From: Diabrotica undecimpunctata
Taxonomy: Eukaryota; Arthropoda; Insecta; Coleoptera; Chrysomelidae
Direction: 5' to 3'
DNA length: 64,000 nucleotides
NCBI RefSeq assembly: GCF_040954645.1
Contig: NC_092810.1
Span: 15,260,877 to 15,324,876, forward strand
How positions within the stretch are numbered: the first letter of the stretch is position 1; each line of letters opens with the position of its first letter. A model generated the notes under the pieces. The model was not told the origin of the DNA and ran no database searches. It saw nothing but the letters and a program-made list of their open reading frames with translations. This document shows, piece after piece, positions 1 to 11,088 of the stretch. Made by a program: the position numbers and the translations under genes.

Positions 1-492
1 TCTTTTTTCTCTCCTAAATCTAGCCAAACTCTCACTCCTACATACCTATCCCACCTTTTTCAATCTCCGCCAATCAAAACTCGTCACAATTCCCCCATTT
101 TTTCATTTCGATAACAAACAAATTTTTACCTATAATTATAAATTTCCTAAAACTTATTTACAAATAATATTTTTCTATAATTCTTAAAAACTAACAAAAA
201 CCACTTTCTATAATCCCTTCAATTGTCTTTAATCACTGCATTAATGTATTTTGAAAAACCCCGTTCAATTGTCTGTGGCTTTCACTTAAACTTATGCGGG
301 TCACTCAAGTATAACAAAGAAATAAATGCAAAGCTTACACTTTGTTTAGTACAGGAAATCCAAGGATTTAATAACTTTCCTTCTCCGAAATGTTTGTTGG
401 ATATTATCCTACTTATCTGAATTATTTTAATGTTTTTTGAACTTTGAAATATTTTTAAACAAACCAAATTTTTTCTCGATTTTACATATCAT

Positions 493-496
<4 letters not shown>
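1..496. other. AT-rich stretch, no gene seen
   Basis: No coding homology, RNA gene or clear repeat is recognised here. The short open frames have no family-like motifs. It lies just beyond the 3' tail of a minus-strand LINE. Confidence 0.6.

Positions 497-561
<65 letters not shown>
497..561. repeat. (TA)n tract, 3' tail of the adjacent LINE
   Basis: An uninterrupted AT dinucleotide run of about 65 bp. It abuts the 3' end of the minus-strand RTE-type LINE that follows. RTE-clade LINEs typically end in short tandem repeats rather than poly(A), so this is best read as the element's tail, possibly expanded afterwards. Confidence 0.8.
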
Positions 562-563
<2 letters not shown>

Positions 564-1965
564 AGGATTTCCACAGTTTTCACTGTATTCCTTCACTCAA
601 CCGTTTTCTCCAATTTTTCCTGTTTAGCCAGTCCCCTTCCTGTAGGTTTCTTCTACTCATTGCTTCGTCCACCTCATCTCTGAAAGATCTTCGGGGTCTG
701 CCTCTCTTTCTTCTTCCTATCGGGCTCCACTCTGTTATTCTATTTATCCACCGATTTTGGTCTGCTCTTCTGACATGTCCGTACCAGGTTAACCTCTTCT
801 GTTCGATGTAGTCTATTATGTCGGAGTTCATTCCCATTCTCCTCTTAATCTCCATGTTATTTATTTTATCTCTTCTTGTTACTCTGCAGCTTCTCCTTAG
901 GAATTCCATCTCTGTTGCTCTTATTTTGTTTTTGGTTTTCTAATTTATTGTCCAATTTTCACACCCATAAGTTAGGATACTTCTTGTCATGGTATTATAT
1001 ATTTTTTGCTTTGTTTTCATGCTGATGTTCTTATCCCATAGTACCGGGTTCAATTTTCGTATGCAGTCTCTTGTTTGTCCTAGTCTATTTTTTATATCTT
1101 CCTCCGTTGTTCCTTTGTTTGATATTATGAAACCTAAATACTTATACTTGACTGTTCCTTTGATTTGTTTACCTTCGTCTATTTCCAGCTGTTTTATTTC
1201 TGTATTCTCCGTTGTTAGGTATTCAGTTTTCTTTAGGTTTATTTCCATCCCATTCTTTGTATATTCCTGCTCCAGTTTTCTTATCATAAAACTGAGGTCA
1301 TCCTCGTCTTGTGCGATCACTATTTGGTCGTCGGCAAAACTTAGCGTATATAGATATTCGTTCCTTACTGGTATACCCATTCCTTCGCACTTTCTTTTCC
1401 ATGGTTTCAGGGTTTTTTCCAGGAATATTTTGAACAGGGTGGGGGATGTGGAGCAACCCTGTAGTATTCCCTTTGTCGTCTTAAATGGACTGCATATTCT
1501 ATTGCCCGTTTTGATAGCTACTTCGTTATTCTTGTAGAGTGCTTTTACCGCGTTTATTAATCTTCGTGGAACTTCGATCTTCCATTGCTTCCCATAGCTT
1601 GGTTCTAGGTATTGAGTCATATGCCTTCTTAAGATCAACAAAAGCCAGATGGACGGATCTATTTTTGGCCATTCTTTTTTCTATTAGTTGTTCGACCGTG
1701 TAAATGTGATCTAAGCATGCTTTCCCCGCTGTGAAACCTGCCTGGTCTTCTCCGATTTTATCTTGTATATATATTTCTAATTTTTCCTTTATGGTCTTTC
1801 CATACAGTCTGCCTATAGACGATATAATGCTGATTCTCCGATAGTTTTCGCAGTTTTTTCTATTTTTTTTTTCTTGTATATTGATGTCATATATGCTTGG
1901 GTCCATTCTGCCGGTAAGTCTTCTCCATTCAGTGCTCTCTCAAACATTTTATGTATCATATACAA
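562..1965 (-). mobile_element. RTE-type LINE reverse transcriptase, 5'-truncated and frameshifted
   Basis: The minus strand encodes most of a non-LTR reverse transcriptase in three pieces. At 1526-1965 lie the fingers and palm: ENYRRISIISSIGRL, then GEDQAGFTAGKACLDHIYTV, then FVDLKKAYDSIPR. At 940-1641 lie GILQGCSTSPTLF and the catalytic box SFADDQIVIAQDE (FADD form). At 580-909 lies the C-terminal region with WYGHVRRAD and RRKRGRPRRSFRDEVDEAM, typical of RTE-clade ORF2. Frameshifts near 1640 and 1870 and a stop near 940 break it. The endonuclease is absent, as expected for a 5'-truncated copy. The same family recurs at 55835-56690, with the same 3' end (AAGGATTTCCACAG) but a different tail. 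Confidence 0.88.
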
Positions 1966-1993
1966 AAAATATGTTACATAAATGTAACGCTAG

Positions 1994-2599
1994 GATATTA
2001 CGGTACCGTTACTAAAATAAAATGAATTGGTAAGAAACACAATAAAATTTATATTATAACTAGAATGTCTTCATATGAAAAGTATAATTGCAGTCAACAC
2101 ATATGTCGACATCACATTTGCTACACATTGTTCGAGTACTACTGCTACACCCCTCTCCTTCACAGCGACTTTTTTTGTTGTTAGGTATAAATATTAAAAG
2201 ATGATTGTTTCCATCGTACCTCAGATTGTCTGTGGTTCTATTAAGCGAGACACTAAATTTCGAAGAACTTGGTCTTCCTCCGTGCTTTGGGGCATTTGTA
2301 TATTTTTTAAGATATGACTGACTATTTCTTCGAAATTTAGTGTCTCGCTTAATAGAACCACAGACAATCTGAGGTACGATGGAAACAATCATCTTTTAAT
2401 ATTTATACCTAACAACAAAAAAAGTCGCTGTGAAGGAGAGGGGTGTAGCAGTAGTACTCGAACAATGTGTAGCAAATGTGATGTCAACATATGTGTTGAC
2501 TGCAATTATACTTTTCATATGAAGACATTCTAGTTATAATATAAATTTTATTGTGTTTCTTAACAATTCATTTTATTTTAGTAACGGTACCGTAATATC
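1994..2599. repeat. Near-perfect inverted repeat, 274-bp arms and 58-bp spacer
   Basis: Bases 1994-2267 are almost exactly the reverse complement of 2326-2599, with no net gap and only a few mismatches; the spacer is 2268-2325. Each arm carries the Cys-rich C-terminal zinc-binding domain of a piggyBac transposase (RCEGEGC, then MCSKCDV, then CVDCNYTFH). The left arm reads on minus and the right arm on plus. The minus-strand body of the transposase resumes beyond the right arm, so the inverted copy sits inside the gene. Transcribed RNA could fold into a long hairpin. Confidence 0.9.
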
Positions 2600-3600
2600 T
2601 TCTAAAATCTAATTGGGAAATCTTGGGGTATTGGTGCTTGTAGAGTATCCAGCTGTTACTAATACTTGCTTCAATAAGCCATGTGAAGATACACCACCAC
2701 TACTTCTTTGAACAAATTCCAATTGTAAATGTAGAGATGTTTACGTCCAATAAATCCGTTCCCCCCATATTATTGTTATATTTGGCGATGATTTGCGGCC
2801 TTGGAATTTGCACATATTTTTTTTGTTTTTTGCTAGATCTACGCACAGACTTAGTACCATAAGCTGGAGATGCAGCAACCACAACGTTATTGTCTACCCA
2901 CTTTATGAAAAAAATACCATGATAGCTGTCGATACATGAAGAAAAACTACCACGGTCCAAATTTTTTAATTTTTTAAGTTTTAGGAATTCTGTCATCCCT
3001 AAAGGTTCCCGTAATATTATACTCGTTTAAAAAGGAAAAGACAGTTAAGATTTTATTTCGATATACTATGTACGAGTACTAGAAACCAATTCGCTAAGAA
3101 TTTTGCTTAGTTGAGGAGATATGTTGTGGAATGCAATTTTTAGATTCCCCATGTCTCTCTTAACATCTTTATCAACGTCTGTTTTGCCTTGCAATTTTTA
3201 GAAGGCACAGATTAAAGCGGAATTCTTGAATTTGGATTTGAAAATTAGTCTACGATTTTATACTCGTTTAATTTCAAGTAGTTAAATACTTTTATATTAG
3301 TGAAAAGATGATCCACATAGAAATAATAAGGATATTCTTTATGTGGTATCTGCTCCAAAATTTTTATCAGCGGAGTGGTGAGTTTTCCAAAGGTTTCCTC
3401 AACTGTTGTGTGTATATCTTTTTGTTTACATTGGTAAAATACAAAATCTAGAAGATATCCATTGTAGGAATTGAGCGCCCACATCTTAAAACCAAATCTA
3501 ATTGGCTTTGCTTTTATAAATTGCTTTCATTCATGCTTGCCAAAATATCGAATCATTGACTCATCATAAGACAGGTGCTAACGGGAACAAAATGTTTATG
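1994..3600 (-). mobile_element. piggyBac-type transposon relic
   Basis: Minus-strand fragments match the DDE_Tnp_1_7 transposase in order. Around 3245-3590 is KPIRFGFKMWALNSYNGYLL with a following FGKLTTPLIKIL and a YFYVDHLFTNI segment, the usual P-F-Y-x-D-N-L-F-T context. Around 2700-2996 is the signature IAKYNNNMGGTDLLD. The Cys-rich C-terminus is at 2060-2250. The frame is broken several times and the gene is split by an inverted copy of its own 3' end. Flanking TTAA sites could not be fixed. The element is non-functional. Confidence 0.82.
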
Positions 3601-3654
3601 AAAATTATTTTTTACCATATTTGCAAGAGGTCGGAGTTTAAAGAGTAATATTTG

Positions 3655-3960
3655 ACGTAATATATTATATTTCAGCAAAAATCACGGCCGAAATTTGGAA
3701 GAAGTAGACAAGTAAAAGGTTCAGAAGAAATGCAAACAGGTCTAAAGAATTTTTATATTCCTCCAAACTGTAAATTTTGTGGCCTAATGGGAAACCTGCC
3801 TCTATTCCAAAGCTTAATGACATAATGTCGTTAATGTAGCTTATTCCATTGGATGCCAAACAATTCTACGAAAATATCGTAGGGAATGAAGGCATTCAAA
3901 ATGATATTAACGGCTTTAATGGATCATTAGACTTCGATATTGAAGACCTATCATAGTATT
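3655..3960 (+). mobile_element. 3' end fragment of a DUF7869/Sola-type transposase gene
   Basis: On the plus strand a decayed frame ends with KLNDIMSLM, LIPLDAKQFYENI and an acidic tail DFDIEDLS before a stop at about 3958. The arrangement (Lys-rich, 'DIMSLM..IP...FY', acidic end) parallels the 3' end of the split transposase gene at 30117-33776, which also ends in an FY...DIE acidic tail. Only the C-terminus is present. The assignment rests on this comparison and is tentative. Confidence 0.4.
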
Positions 3961-4490
3961 TTTTGTAACGATATAACTTTTTATATGTATTAAAGCTAAG
4001 AATTTAATAAAACGTTTTTATAACACGTATTTTTATTTTGAAACATCAGATTAAGCGCCAAATATGTCTTTTAATATGGTATTTTGATCTTAAATCATAC
4101 ATATCTTAAAAAATCATTAACGAATTAAGCGACATTTACGCAAACTAAAAACAAAATTTTAAAAAAATTTTGTGAAAGAAATAATCTTTATGTTGATATC
4201 AAGTTTTTACCATTTGTACTTCGGAAAAAATACGGTTACTGCAAAACGATATGCAAAACGTATCATCAAAAACACATACAAAATTTATGTTTGAAAGAAT
4301 CAGTATACTCGAATAATCTTTGATTGTGTTCGCTTTCAGTGGATAAACCAAATCCCTAAATCATCCTGATTTATTCTTTTTAGAGTCAAGCGTTATAAAA
4401 TGCGAAACGCAAATTTGATTTGCTTGAACCAGGATTTGGTTAATTTAAATATTATGTGTGTTTGATAAGATATAAAAATAATGTAACATG
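3961..4490. other. No gene seen
   Basis: AT-rich sequence with short A/T runs and no recognisable coding, RNA or repeat structure. Confidence 0.5.
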
Positions 4491-4499
4491 TGTTTAAAT

Positions 4500-5965
4500 C
4501 TTCAAGGTTATGACATGATCTTCTTTCAGTAGCCCAATGTAAAATTCGTCTCTCGACAGGAGATCAATAAAGATAGGAGATCTGACGTGGCCGTATACGT
4601 AGTAAATCGAGGAGTAGCCACACCACTATTTTGTTAAGAATGAGTATGTTAAGATATATGTCAAAAACCTGGTGGTGTACAATTTCTATACTTCACCAAA
4701 TATCCCACTTCGAGTATATGAAGAGTACACTGACTCAATTATGCAATAGGCTAGGACGCAGACTGTACCGGTCGTCACAGCCGGTTACCTGAATGCGAAG
4801 GATCCTCCATGAAAGCCACGAGTGCAAGATAAGAGAGGGAAATACTTATCAGAATGGTATAGGATATATAATACGACAAAGCATCTACATTTGTAAGAGG
4901 TAATAGAGAATCCTTTCTGGACATCTCACTCGTTTTAACGTCACTTCTAAATAGTAAGCTGGACTGTTTTAGAGGAAGAATCGCTCAGCTTACGCAAGTA
5001 TGTAAGTTTTGAGACAGCGAGCAAAAGGCAGAAACAGAAACATGGGGATTTCAATCTAAAGAGATATTTAAATGAGGTGGTTTTTGTGCATACTTTTGAA
5101 TTGATTGGCCCGGAATGCGAGGATGTGAGTGAAATGATTCAAGGGTCTAAGTGCGGCAAAGAAGTTGTCTTTTGTAACGTCAAATGAAAAATATAAACGA
5201 AAATAACCATACTAGTGGAACAAGCGTCTTGACCATCTGAAGACAAATTGCATGAGGGTAAGAAGAGAGTGTAAGAGGTTAAAAGAAGAGTGCAAACAGG
5301 CAACTGGAAGAGTGAGTGAATGAATGAATTGAAGCGAATGCAAAATAAATACACAGATTAGATAAGAAGATCTTAGAGAGAAAGGTGGAGTAACCTGCTT
5401 CAAGATCTCGAAAGGGAAATCTTTGGGCAGGGATTGGTCTTCAGGCCTGCCTAAGGAGGAGAAATTCCGTTTAATACGGGAGCTCTTTTCGTAGGTGGAG
5501 GATAATTGCGAAATGGTTACCGGTTTTGTGGAGGCGAAACCTCTGACTGAGTTAAAAGTCGGCGAAGATCCGAAAGGCACCTAGCATAGATGAAGTTATG
5601 CCGTAGACACTAAGACTCAGGTTGTCGCAGGGTGTTCCGCAGGGTTCGGTACTAGGTGTCACCCTGTGAAATGTTCTGTACGACGGGGCATTAAGGCTTC
5701 AGATGCCAAGGGGATGCAGTCTTGTAGCTTATGCCGATGTTCTCGCACTGGTTGCGAACGCGGATATGGCTTATGCAGCTAACACTGCCCTGTTGTATTA
5801 GTAGGTGGATCAAAGAGAACGATCTACAACTAGCACCTCAGAAAACTGAGGTGGTAATTCTTAAAGAAAGCAGGAACAAATCCTCTCTTTGGTTTAGAGT
5901 GGACGGGGTGGAGGTGGAGGTTAAGAATCTCGGAGTACTTAAATTAAAACCATCGTAGTTCCATT
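4500..5965 (+). mobile_element. R1-like LINE relic (endonuclease to reverse transcriptase)
   Basis: A heavily decayed plus-strand ORF2. Pieces in order: RSDVAVYVVNRGVATPL and a KRGKYLSEW segment of an APE-type endonuclease (4580-4860); linker-like segments (5240-5580); then GVPQGSVLG near 5630, VAYADVLALVANADMAYAAN near 5730 (the YADD box mutated to YADV), and NDLQLAPQKTEVVILKE at 5819-5870. These are typical of R1/LOA-group elements. Many stops and frameshifts are present. A lost catalytic Asp and the missing thumb and C-terminal zinc knuckle mean it is dead. Confidence 0.75.
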
Positions 5966-6590
5966 GAATTGGTCTTAGTAATACTAATAACTGATTTGAA
6001 AGGATCGAGATGGTTTTGAGCTATCAAAATTGTTATTATCTTCAATAAAACGGGTAGAAAACTTTATACTGGTACACTTTCGGCTTCTTCTTGATCAGTG
6101 CCCGATCCCTTTACCAGTTTTTATTTAGACGAGTTAGCCTCTTTTTCATAGATCTCTTCTGGCAAGATGGGTCTAATGCTTGAATGTTTGAAATTAGCCC
6201 TGAAATATTTATTTACTTTAGACTTCAGCGCAGGGGTCACTACAGCCGAAATTGTTTTTGATAAAGGCTATCAAGTGTTCTGGAAAAATAACAAGTGATT
6301 CTGAGGTTTGCTTAAAGGCTTCTTTGGTACTGTCTTCTGTTAAATACGAATGGAAACGTTCTGACGGTGGACTTGTTCTGGATTTCTTTTTTGGTTTCTG
6401 CTGTTAGATATTTTGAATACAAGTAGGCTTTTTTTTTGTTCGAGACCAACTGCGTTACCCACTGCTTTGACGTCTGCGAACAATCGTTCATTTTAATTAG
6501 GATGCAATACTATGGCTTGATCGCTCTTTGTAAACTTGATCTAGGAACTGATTTGATTGCAATTGCATATAAGGAAGTTGATTTAGAATT
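5966..6590. other. No gene seen
   Basis: No recognisable coding homology. It lies between an R1-like relic and a minus-strand LINE 3' end. Confidence 0.4.
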
Positions 6591-6599
6591 CTTTTTCTC

Positions 6600-7720
6600 C
6601 TTCTTCTTTATAAACAATTCTGATTGTTCATTGGCAGATTACTACCTCTATGGAAGGTTGTCACTCAATCTATTGCGCGGTCGTCCGATACTTGTTCTGC
6701 CGATTGGTGACTTATCTCTTGCTATTTTGACGACACGGGTCTCCTCCATTCTGCTTATATGGTTATTCCATTCTGTTTTTTATTTTTTGTCCACTCATTT
6801 ATACACGTCTTCACTTCTCCTTCGATCTCTCAGCATATTTCCTGAAATTCTTCTCGGTATTCCCATTTCTGATGCTTCTAGTAGCATTTGCGTTGTGGAT
6901 GTGTCGGGTCTTGATCCAGAGGCATTTCTGCCATTATTGGTCTTACACTGACTTTATAAATTCTTGACTTCATCTCAGTGTTAATGTGTCTTTTTCGTCA
7001 TATAGTATTATTAAGGCATCTTGGCAGTCTCTTTGCTTTTTGTACTTGATTTCTCACTTCTTTGTCCAGGTCTTTATAGCTAGATAGTATAATTCCAAGG
7101 TATTTTATTTCCATTACTTGTTCAATACTGATGCCATCAATTTCTATTTTACATCTGGTTGGTTCTTTCCTGACTACTATTGTTTTAGTTTTCTGAGATG
7201 AGATTGTCATATTAAATTCTTTTGCTCTTATGTTAAATCTGTGGACCAGTCTTTGCAGACTATTTTCATCTTGGGCTATCAATATGGCGTCGTCTGCATA
7301 ACAGGGTATTTTTATTTCCCTGTTTCCCATTCTGTATCCTCTTCCTTTGTTAACGCTTTTCATTCCGCTACATGTTTCTATATGTTTTGTAAGTTGTCCA
7401 TTTATTCTGACTTCCAATTTGTTGTTTTGGTAAATGTTTCCGATAGTGTTTATAATATTTAGGGGAACTTCTCTATTATACAGAAGATGGATTACATCTT
7501 TGAGTCTTACTCTGTCAAACGCTTTCTTTAGATCAATCGGATTCAGAAATGCTGGTCTATTATACTCTCATGACTTCTCAGTAATTTGATTTATAACGAA
7601 TATTGCATCTGTACACGATTTTTTATTACAAAAACCCTGTTATTCCTCTGCTAAACTTATCTTCTGATTTATTAGCACTTGTGAAATTTCAGTTGTAAGT
7701 TTTAGCTTAGTATTTAACAA
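6600..7720 (-). mobile_element. LINE reverse transcriptase fragment (RTE-like)
   Basis: The minus strand keeps the palm and thumb of a reverse transcriptase: an AFDRVRLKDVIHLLYNREVP segment near 7490, KLEVRINGQLTKHIETCSGM, the catalytic box IPCYADDAILIAQDENSLQR (YADD, 7280-7310), FNMTISSQKTKTIVV, and IKYLGIILSSYKDLDKEVRN. Downstream sequence to about 6600 continues in broken frames. It is related to the LINE at 42146-43440, which has the same order and similar wording. Both ends are truncated. Confidence 0.82.
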
Positions 7721-7840
7721 GTGATTTAGAATTATGCTGAATATTTTGTGATATCATGAACTGTAAGGAAACTGGTTTTGTTATCGCTACCGTTGTAGTC
7801 AAAAGCAGACAAAAAGGTTAATTATTTGTTGAGTTTAATT

Positions 7841-7845
<5 letters not shown>

Positions 7846-7893
<48 letters not shown>
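7846..7893. repeat. (AT)n microsatellite
   Basis: About 48 bp of uninterrupted AT dinucleotide. No LINE 3' end is recognised directly next to it. Confidence 0.9.
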
Positions 7894-7896
<3 letters not shown>

Positions 7897-8750
7897 CTCT
7901 TTTAAAAACAATATTCTTTAGACCTAAGCCGCTGGTAGCAGTCCAAGTTTTTGAAGAAATTACCAATTTGCTAATTAACCAATCGATCCAAGAAAACAAA
8001 ACATGCAATTAGGCTTATCAACACATGGGGTAAAGTCTGATCTTTATTTCAAAGTATTTGTTTGATTTCACAAAAGCACTGAAAATCGGAGCAAAACAGT
8101 GATACCATGGTACCTCGTTTAAGTACACACTCAGAATCCAATTAGATATGATTCTTTGAAATTATTTAGTTAACTAAAATTCGAAAAAACAAAAAAATTA
8201 TTTAAAAAACCTATTTTTTTTAATTACAACATATTTATTATCATGTACTCATATAAGATCAACAAAAGTCAGGAGTATTAAAAATTTGCTATTCAAATTA
8301 TTTAACTTTTTTTCTTTAAATAAAATATCTACCAGTGTGTTATAGTTATATTCTTAACATTTAGTAAACAGTTTATGATAAACTACTATTGCCTCGCATA
8401 ATGACTTTATAAACTACTTAATAAACTACAAAATAAATTTAAACAGTTTATTCATTTCTTTGTATCTAGAAATAAAATTTGCATTTATCCAAATATTTAT
8501 TTTACAATTAAAGAGAAGTCGATCTGAAAATATCGTTTAATTTGAGTAACAGATGGGTACATACGGTCTTAAGCGATTTATATTTAAGTATGTCTTTTAT
8601 TAGAGAAAACAAGGGGCTGCAGACTTTTGACATCTTATTTAGATGGTTTAAATATGCAGAATGATCATAAAATGAGACACTAATATGTATTGAATAGACC
8701 GTAAATTCTACGTTAAGTCAACTGAGACTGTACATAACGCTAAATATACA
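7894..8750. other. No gene seen
   Basis: AT-rich sequence with no recognisable open frame or repeat structure. Confidence 0.5.
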
Positions 8751-8900
8751 GGGTGTCCAGAAACTCTGCTGACAAACGAAGACCTGAGATTCTTCAGATA
8801 ATTTTAAGACAATTTAACCGAAATCACCTAGTTAGAAAATGCTTCGTAAGGGAGCTAGAGCTCTTTGAAAATGGCGCCTTGTAATCAGTTTTTTTTAAAA
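8751..8900. repeat. Transposon-end-like sequence
   Basis: It begins ACAGGGTGTCCAGAAACTCT at about 8752. 'ACAGGGTGTCC' openings are common at the ends of dispersed insect DNA elements. No matching inverted end was found nearby, so this is at most a fragment. Confidence 0.35.
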
Positions 8901-9046
8901 TACCTTCATTTATTTAGAAAACTAAAACTGGTACGATTATTAAATTTGCGATACAACGCTTGATTTTGCAATGTTATAAAAAGTAATAATATTGAGCTTA
9001 CAGGCATCTCCAGAATTTTCATCAATCGAAACATCCTAGTGAGAAG

Positions 9047-10292
9047 ATGAAACGGCGTCACGATTTTTTTTTTGGGATATACGACACCAAAGTAATCAAT
9101 TTGGAAAATGCAAACATAGATGAGTACTGTGCTCTGCTGGAATCAAAAGGTTCCTTTGATATCTCCCTTTTATTTTTTTGTATTTCCAACAATTGTAATT
9201 TTGTGCTGCTTCAGCATGCCTTTTACAATGGTGTACCTTACAGTACGAAACAGGCTCGCATATTGTTTTTACTAAATCGGAGGTTTAGTACTAACGCAAT
9301 ATGGCCCTGGAAGCTGAGCTCCAACGTATACATACTTTCATATTTACCATGTAAAAACATTTGACGTTCACTAAGGAAAGTACTTACTAAATGTAATGCC
9401 AGCCATATTTGGCTGGCTTATTTGGGATGTACATGCAGAATCCGTAACGTCCACGGAATGAAAAAAGCATTTTGTATAATGTTAAGTAAGATCTAGGAAC
9501 CTAATTCAGTTTGCATTTCTGATCAAATTGGTCAAAAACGTGTCTTATTGGAGCAAGTTTGTCTTTGGTTCTTCTTTCTTCTTTAGTATTTACGCCATCA
9601 AAACGCAAGCAACGTAGCAAGAATACAAATCGCCTATGAGCCGTAGTAGCTCGAAGCACCTCTTCGCCTGTTCCATCAGTAGCCCAAAATTCTTTGCAAT
9701 TTCAGCGGCTTGCTTTTAAAACCTTAGCTAGGTGTAGTAAACCAATTAACGCCTTTATTTCCATGTATATGTATGTATAACTTCATTCGGATCTGCATAA
9801 TTGTTTCTTAGGTTAGAAATGAATATGTTTGTGTTCTGTACAATGGTTTTGAGAATACTATCATCAATGAAACATCTCCAATACTCTAAAGGATCAACTG
9901 CTTGACAAGCATTTCCGTTTAAGTATAAAATGAAATTAGAACTTCTGGTCCGATAATTTTTTGGAGTCGCATTCTCAGGATACCCCATCTTTTGCATAAT
10001 AAAAAAGCTGCCGGTTTTCCGTATTTGTTTCAAAATATTTTGAAGTTGCAGGTTCCTCCCCCAATCTTTCTTCCAATTCTGTTGTTTCCAATTCTTCCTC
10101 CCATTCTTCTTCTGTGTCTGTGTTGTGGTTACTTTCTTCATACCTGTCTGTGTCTTGCTCGCTTTCCAAATCAATATTTTCTTTTTCTACTTCATCATAG
10201 AGCTGTTGTAATCTTTGAATTTCTTTCAGATAAGGATCCATCACTGAAATCTGAAAAACAAGAGAAAAAAATTAAGGGCTGGCACATTACTA

Positions 10293-10371
<79 letters not shown>

Positions 10372-10658
10372 ATAGGAATTAAAATACTTACTCTATGTCG
10401 GTTATACTTCATAAAAAATAGGAAAATAAACTTTCTTATCGAACTCACAAAAGTAACTCGAATAGTCTGGTAAAGTCTGACAAACCAAAAGTGTAAATAA
10501 GTAGCGAACTATTATACACTGCTGCAAATCCTGTTGTTCCTGCTGTTCCATGTGGACGGAAAGGTAATGACGAACGCAGCGTACTCCAATATAAAATAAG
10601 CAGTGAGGCATTAGAAATAAATTGCTGGTCTTACAGGCCCCACCCTACTACTCAAGGT
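9047..10658 (-). mobile_element. piggyBac-type transposon, decayed (copy B)
   Basis: The minus strand starts the transposase at about 10241: MDPYLKEIQRLQQLYDEVEK, followed by an acidic Glu-rich N-terminal region as in many piggyBac transposases. The body continues in broken frames to about 9047, where the usual cysteine-rich end is missing. The same protein start and 5' flank recur at 16304-16680 on the plus strand, so the two are one family. The 5' end is at 10658, next to TTAA (10659-10662), with a terminal sequence reading CCTTGAGTAGTAGGGTGG on minus, matching the other copy's end. The plus-strand ORF at 9047-9364 is only the antisense of this gene. Confidence 0.78.
10292..10370. repeat. 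(TA)n microsatellite inside piggyBac copy B
   Basis: About 78 bp of AT dinucleotide lies between the transposase start and the element's 5' end. The sister copy has only a short TATATATAAATATA stretch at the same place (about 16600), so this tract expanded after the copies separated. Confidence 0.85.
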
Positions 10659-10662
10659 TTAA

Positions 10663-10943
10663 GCATTTGTGGTACTAGATTTAAAGTTTTAGGTATTTTA
10701 GTTCTAAAAGGTGCTGTTACTCCAAGTTGATAGGAAACACAGTTGTTCAAAAAATCGATTTAAAAATTTTTCGTTTTTTAGTCACGAAAATTAATTAAAT
10801 ATTTTTTGCACCAGTTGGCTTTGACCTGTCAACTTAATTATAACCTACGTTTTTCATTGTCAAATTGTGATCGGTTTGCGAAGTTTATCTGTTAGTCTTT
10901 TACTTTATGGCATTCAAATATAACAATTTCAATTAAAAGAAAA
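10663..10943. other. Spacer before a mariner-like gene
   Basis: No coding sequence is recognised. Given its position it may include the 5' untranslated region or end of the mariner-like element whose ATG is at 10944. Confidence 0.3.
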
Positions 10944-11088
10944 ATGGTTTTTACTAATGAGGAATACGCTGATATGCTTTATTTATGGCTAAATGAGGTG
11001 TCATGCTCGAGCAGCACAACGTGGTTATCCTGACAAATTTCCCAATCTTGATTCCATTCACTCAATATTTCCAGCTCTTCATCAGCAA
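10944..11088 (+). pseudogene. Tc1/mariner-like transposase, N-terminal part
   Basis: Starts MVFTNEEYADMLYLWLNE and, after a small frameshift near 11000, continues CHARAAQRGYPDKFPNLDSI and HSIFPALHQQL. This is the DUF4817-type helix-turn-helix seen in insect transposase-like genes. It stops at TTAA 11089-11092, where a piggyBac element is inserted. Joining 11088 to the TTAA at 13223 gives HQQL followed by RETGSV in one frame, so the rest of the gene is at 13223-13920. Confidence 0.75.

Noticed and set aside
9047..9364. Plus-strand ORF of 105 codons
   Set aside because: It is antisense to a decayed piggyBac transposase that matches the copy at 18240-18560.
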